Of a stretch of 64,000 nt of DNA, positions 60,397 through 64,000 are shown one piece after another. The translations under genes were made by a program, and so were the position numbers. Under the pieces are notes generated by a model. That model saw nothing but the letters and a program-made list of their open reading frames with translations. It searched no databases and was not told the DNA's origin. How positions within the stretch are numbered: the first letter of the stretch is position 1; each line of letters begins with the position of its first letter. Origin of the DNA: Dyella japonica DSM 16301 (GTDB lineage Bacteria; Pseudomonadota; Gammaproteobacteria; Xanthomonadales; Rhodanobacteraceae); contig NZ_JPLA01000028.1 of the NCBI RefSeq assembly GCF_001010355.1, positions 37,707 through 101,706 on the forward strand, read 5' to 3'.

Positions 60397-60751
60397 CACC
60401 CGACGGAGCGCCAACCCACCGCCCCCTGCACTGGTCAAAAAGTAACCACTCAAGTCATCGTAAGTTCATGCAACGAAGGCTTGTCGTCAGCTATCGCCAT
60501 GCGCTAGCCAGCCAGACACCCATACGCCAGCGTCTGTTTTGTAAGTTATCAGTCAGCAAATGGCTGGAAAGCCGCATTTACCCATTCCTGTTCAGCTACA
60601 AGCCGTCACAGCAGCTGTCCAAGCATTTGTTTTTCTTGAAACCTACACATGGCTGACAAAAAACGTTGACTTTTTGTGATCCAGTTGTCTAAGTTCGATG
60701 AAGGGCGGCAGGGGGGACCTGCGAATAGAGCTCGGTTCTGAGGCTGACGGA

Positions 60752-60816
60752 ACTGTCGTAACGACAGTGCCGCGGGGACCTGCACGCCTAAGCAAAGCCA
60801 GGACGACGCCTGGCTT
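60752..60816 (+). promoter_or_regulatory. Two perfect hairpins in the receptor leader
   Basis: Hairpin one is ACTGTCGT-a-ACGACAGT (60752-60768). Hairpin two is AAGCCAGG-acgacg-CCTGGCTT (60795-60816). They are 39-100 bp before the GTG start. The second could hide nothing directly at the ribosome site but may act as an RNA-stability or attenuator element. The function is inferred. Confidence 0.5.
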
Positions 60817-60854
60817 GCCACCTTCTTTGATCACGTCGTTAGGGGAGTCAAAAC

Positions 60855-63752
60855 GTGAAGCATTTTGGAAACAGCAAGCTGGCATCCGCTATCCGGCTGG
60901 GCCTGGCCGTAGGTGCCCTGGCCGCCGCAGGTAGCGCATTCGCGCAGGACACCGGCAGCAGCAACGCCACGCCGGATTCGGCCAAGAAGCTCGAAACCAT
61001 CACGGTCACCGGTTCGCGCATTCGCAGCGTGGACGTGGAAACCGCACAGCCCGTCATCACCCTCTCGCAGGCCGACATCCAGAAGACCGGCCTGACCAAC
61101 GTCGGTGACATCCTGCAGAACCTCACGATCACCGGCCAGCCGACCTTCTCCAAGGCGGCCGTGCTGACCAGCAACACCGAGGAAGGCGGCCAGTACGTCA
61201 ACCTCTACAACCTCGGCGAGAACCGCACCCTGGTGCTGGTGAACGGCAAGCGCTGGATGACCAGCCTCAACGGCTACACCGACGTGTCCACCATCCCGGT
61301 GGCGCTGATCGACCGCATCGAAATCCTCAAGGACGGTGCCTCTTCGATCTACGGCTCCGACGCCATCGCCGGTGTGGTCAACATCATCCTCAAGGATCGC
61401 TTCAACGGCGTTGCCGTGAGCGGTTCGGTCGGCCAGAACGAAGGTGGCAACAACGACGGCACGCAGCAGGCCTACTCGTTCACCGTGGGCAGCACCACGG
61501 ACAAGTCCTCGATCGTGTTCGCCGCGACGTACAACAAGACCAGCGCCATCTGGGCGAAGGATCGCGACTTCACCAAGTACACCTACGGTGATTTCGATCG
61601 TACGGCCGGTTACAGCGGCACGGGCCCGTGGGGTCGTTTCACCAACCCCAATGACGGCGACACCTATGTGCTGAACCACACGGGTGATCCGAACCACATC
61701 GGCGTGGGCGCCGACTCGCGCAACATCAACAACTACCACGATGGCGTGCAGGACAACGATTACTTCAACGCCACCAACCAGATGATGGAGCAGCTGCCGA
61801 CCGAGCTGAAGTCCATCTTCACTGAAGGCAGCTACAACCTCAGCGACAACGTGACGTTCAAGGCGACCGGCATGTACGCCGAGCGCAACTCGTCGACCCA
61901 GGTCGCCGGCTATCCGCTCACCAGCACCAGCCAGCCGAACTTCCCGGTGTACCTGAGCGGCGAGAGCTACTACAACCCGCTGCCGGGCAACGACCTGTCG
62001 TTCGCCCGCCGCATCACCGAGCTGCCGCGCGTGAGCAGCGAAAGCGCCAAGTCGCTGCATTTCGATGCAGGCTTTGAAGGCAGCTTCGACTTCCTCAGCC
62101 ACGCATGGAACTGGGACGCTGGCTTCGGCTACAACAAGTACGACGTCGACACCACCAACACCGGCAACATCAACCTGCTCAACCTGCAGCAGGCGCTGGG
62201 CCCGTCGTTCCTCAATGCCAGCGGCATCGTGCAGTGCGGTACCGCCGCCAACCCGATCGCGCTGAACCAGTGCACGCCGTTCAACATCCTCGGCGGCCCG
62301 AGCGCGTCGACCAAGGAAGCGCTGAACTACATCATGGCGCGCGAGCACGCCACCGACCAGAGCATCAACAAGGACTTCACCGCCAACATCACCGGCGGTT
62401 TGTTCGAGCTGCCGGCCGGTACCTTCAGCATTGCAGCCGGTATCGAACATCGCGGCGTCAGCGGTTACGACCAGCCCGATGAAATGGCCAGCGCCGGTTA
62501 CACCACCGACCTTGCCGCCGGTCCGACCACGGGCTCGTACACCACCAACGAAGCCTACCTCGAGCTCAATGCGCCGCTGCTGAAGGATCTCCCGGGCGCC
62601 AAGTCGCTCGCGTTGGACGTCGCCAGCCGCTACTCGCACTACAGCAACTTCGGCAGCACCACCAACAACAAGTACAGCTTCACCTGGTCGCCGTTCGACG
62701 ACCTGATGGTGCGCGGCACGTTCGCCAAGGGCTTCCGTGCGCCGACGCTGGGCGACCTGTTCGGCGGCGGTTCGCAGACCTTCGATCAGTACACCGATCC
62801 CTGCGACGTCCAGTTCGGCAGCCTCAGCAACCCGACCGTGGCCAAGAACTGCGCGGCCGCCGGCCTGTCGCCGACCAACTTCCACCAGTTGGATACCGCG
62901 GGCGCCGCGGTTAAGGGCCCGAACCAGCAGGGCACCACGCCGTTCGTCACCGGCGCCGGCAACGAGTTCCTGCAGCCCGAGCACAGCACCACCCGTACGC
63001 TCGGCCTCGTGTACAGCCCCCACTACGTGGACGGCCTGGACATGACGCTGGACTACTACGACATCAAGATCACCAACGTCATCACGGCGATCGATGCCAA
63101 CTACGTGCTCGACCAGTGCTACCAGTACTCGGTGCAGGAGTTCTGCCAGGCGTTCCAGCGTGATGCCAACGGCCAGGTGATCAACCTGCACCGCGGCAAC
63201 GCCAACCTGGGCTGGATCGAAACCACCGGCTACAACATGGGCGTGAACTATCGCCTGCCCGCGTTCTCGTTCGGCAAGTTCGTGTTCAACATGAACGTGA
63301 ACTACCTCGACGACTGGAACCAGGCCAGCACCAACGACGCTCCGGTGATCAATTACGCCGGCCAGTACGGCTACAACCACTGGCGCGCCAACCTGGGCCT
63401 GGACTGGAACCTGGGCAACTGGGGCGCCACCTGGGGCATCCGCTACTACGGCGCGTTCCTCGACCAGTGCTTCAGCGACACCATCCACTGCAACAAGCCC
63501 AACTACACCAGCGTGAACTGGGGCTACGGCACCGGTGCCGACCGCATGGGCGCCACGGTGTTCAACGATGCGCAGGTCCGTTACACCCTGCCGTGGAAGG
63601 GCACGATCGCGTTCGGTATGCGTGACATCTTCGACAAGCACGCACCGAACACCGTCAACGCCTACGTGCTGGGCTACAACTCCTCGGGCTCGGTCGACCC
63701 GACGCTGGACCTGGGTCGCTACATCTACCTGCAGTACAACCAGACGTTCTAA
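60855..63752 (+). CDS. TonB-dependent outer membrane receptor
   Basis: 965 residues. The signal peptide ends AAGSAFAQDT. A TonB box-like ETITVTGSRI is at about residues 46-55, then the plug domain (NVGDILQNLTI, LVLVNGKRWM, DGASSIYGSDAIAGVVNIIL) and a 22-strand barrel ending in YLQYNQTF with a C-terminal Phe. The lack of nearby transport enzymes leaves the ligand open; in Xanthomonads such receptors take up plant saccharides, peptides or metals. GTG start with AGGGGAG upstream. A strong terminator follows. Confidence 0.95.
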   Translation: MKHFGNSKLASAIRLGLAVGALAAAGSAFAQDTGSSNATPDSAKKLETITVTGSRIRSVDVETAQPVITLSQADIQKTGLTNVGDILQNLTITGQPTFSKAAVLTSNTEEGGQYVNLYNLGENRTLVLVNGKRWMTSLNGYTDVSTIPVALIDRIEILKDGASSIYGSDAIAGVVNIILKDRFNGVAVSGSVGQNEGGNNDGTQQAYSFTVGSTTDKSSIVFAATYNKTSAIWAKDRDFTKYTYGDFDRTAGYSGTGPWGRFTNPNDGDTYVLNHTGDPNHIGVGADSRNINNYHDGVQDNDYFNATNQMMEQLPTELKSIFTEGSYNLSDNVTFKATGMYAERNSSTQVAGYPLTSTSQPNFPVYLSGESYYNPLPGNDLSFARRITELPRVSSESAKSLHFDAGFEGSFDFLSHAWNWDAGFGYNKYDVDTTNTGNINLLNLQQALGPSFLNASGIVQCGTAANPIALNQCTPFNILGGPSASTKEALNYIMAREHATDQSINKDFTANITGGLFELPAGTFSIAAGIEHRGVSGYDQPDEMASAGYTTDLAAGPTTGSYTTNEAYLELNAPLLKDLPGAKSLALDVASRYSHYSNFGSTTNNKYSFTWSPFDDLMVRGTFAKGFRAPTLGDLFGGGSQTFDQYTDPCDVQFGSLSNPTVAKNCAAAGLSPTNFHQLDTAGAAVKGPNQQGTTPFVTGAGNEFLQPEHSTTRTLGLVYSPHYVDGLDMTLDYYDIKITNVITAIDANYVLDQCYQYSVQEFCQAFQRDANGQVINLHRGNANLGWIETTGYNMGVNYRLPAFSFGKFVFNMNVNYLDDWNQASTNDAPVINYAGQYGYNHWRANLGLDWNLGNWGATWGIRYYGAFLDQCFSDTIHCNKPNYTSVNWGYGTGADRMGATVFNDAQVRYTLPWKGTIAFGMRDIFDKHAPNTVNAYVLGYNSSGSVDPTLDLGRYIYLQYNQTF

Positions 63753-63790
63753 GCACCACGCAAACCTGTAACACCTCCCCGCAACACGTT

Positions 63791-63824
63791 GCCGGGGCTC
63801 CGCAAGGGGCTCCGGCTTTTTTTG
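63791..63824 (+). terminator. Rho-independent terminator of the TonB receptor
   Basis: An 11-bp stem starting GCCGG with two wobble pairs closes the loop GCAA and is followed by seven T. It lies about 40 bp after the stop. Confidence 0.9.
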
Positions 63825-63869
63825 TGGGTTGAGCAAGCCGCGCCGCCCAATATCGACACCCGCCTTCCC

Positions 63870-63951
63870 TGTGGGAGCGCACCCTGTGCGCGACAAACCT
63901 ACGAAGCGGCACACCTCGGCGTGGCCGTCGCGCACAGGGTGCGCTCCCACA
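63870..63951. repeat. REP-like 25-bp inverted repeat
   Basis: TGTGGGAGCGCACCCTGTGC plus GCGAC and its exact reverse complement are separated by 32 bases. The GTGGGAGCG start is like REP elements of Xanthomonads and Pseudomonads. No RAYT transposase gene is in the window. Confidence 0.85.
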
Positions 63952-64000
63952 AATGAGGGTCCGCAACGCTGACCTGATACCTGAAGACCTGCGCCACCTT

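Larger units (their letters stand above)
60142..60854. other. Long intergenic region before the TonB receptor
   Basis: About 710 bp without a supported gene. It holds a single REP-like arm, a possible -35 TTGACT at 60666-60671 and, close to the receptor gene, two perfect hairpins listed separately. The length and the hairpins point to a long 5' leader. Confidence 0.5.

Noticed and set aside
60831..63950. A 1039-codon open frame on the minus strand
   Set aside because: It is antisense to the TonB receptor and results from high GC at codon position 3. It has no signal or domain.
1..64000. CRISPR array, rRNA genes, tRNA genes and full-length IS elements
   Set aside because: I saw no regular direct repeats with spacers, no rRNA or tRNA sequence, and no transposase-like frame.

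Overview
The window is a high-GC gammaproteobacterial chromosome segment. It looks like Xanthomonadales, probably Rhodanobacteraceae (Dyella, Rhodanobacter or Luteibacter type). The reasons are the many TonB/RND/lipoprotein genes, a TonB-dependent receptor of the Xanthomonad type, REP-like GTGGGAGCG palindromes, and small conserved Xanthomonad-style proteins. This is inference from gene style; no rRNA or tRNA gene is present to settle it.

Two kinds of DNA alternate. The accessory parts (about 1-13.2 kb and 38.6-41.6 kb) look less GC-rich. They hold short, mostly unrelated genes, nearly all on the minus strand: orphan immunity-like proteins (DUF4279, DUF600-like), small lipoproteins and secreted proteins, an alarmone-hydrolase-like HD protein, a CPBP protease, an orphan HigA, YehS and YaeQ. 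These parts carry 23 copies of a 24-bp hairpin repeat (stem GTCCGC/GCGGAC, loop core GGTCG). Every copy has the same orientation. Most lie 1-100 bp after the stop codon of a minus-strand gene, so the layout is close to one gene, one repeat. One copy is split by a 42-bp palindrome. The 25 kb between the two parts has none.

The middle is ordinary chromosome. 13.5-16.5 kb: a four-gene plus-strand operon behind a Fur-box-like promoter, with an outer-membrane-type protein, a periplasmic protein with an ApbE flavinylation motif, ApbE, and a four-helix membrane protein with paired histidines. It looks like a compact electron-transfer chain to the periplasm and is probably iron-controlled. 16.6-24.6 kb: DUF3455, a ToxR/CadC-like regulator with TPRs, VOC plus DUF3820, a CGNR zinc-finger regulator divergent from two alpha/beta hydrolases, a TMEM175-type channel and an SDR. 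24.6-31.4 kb: an AIM24 protein and a heavy-metal RND efflux operon (outer-membrane factor, adaptor, pump, with overlapping genes).

31.5-38.6 kb holds membrane proteins, an amidohydrolase, a TraB/GumN protein, a VOC protein, a potassium channel and a Dcp-type M3 lipoprotein peptidase with its terminator. After the second repeat patch come a Tat-exported M24 peptidase, two tail-to-tail DUF1254 proteins, a methyltransferase, an ABM protein, an ICMT-like protein, a GlxA regulator, a MarR-GNAT fusion, a 7TM-DISM-like receptor without output domain, a divergent SDR/AraC pair, several small envelope proteins, a cysteine hydrolase, an M61 peptidase, and a large TonB-dependent receptor with a structured leader, followed by a strong terminator and a 25-bp REP inverted repeat.
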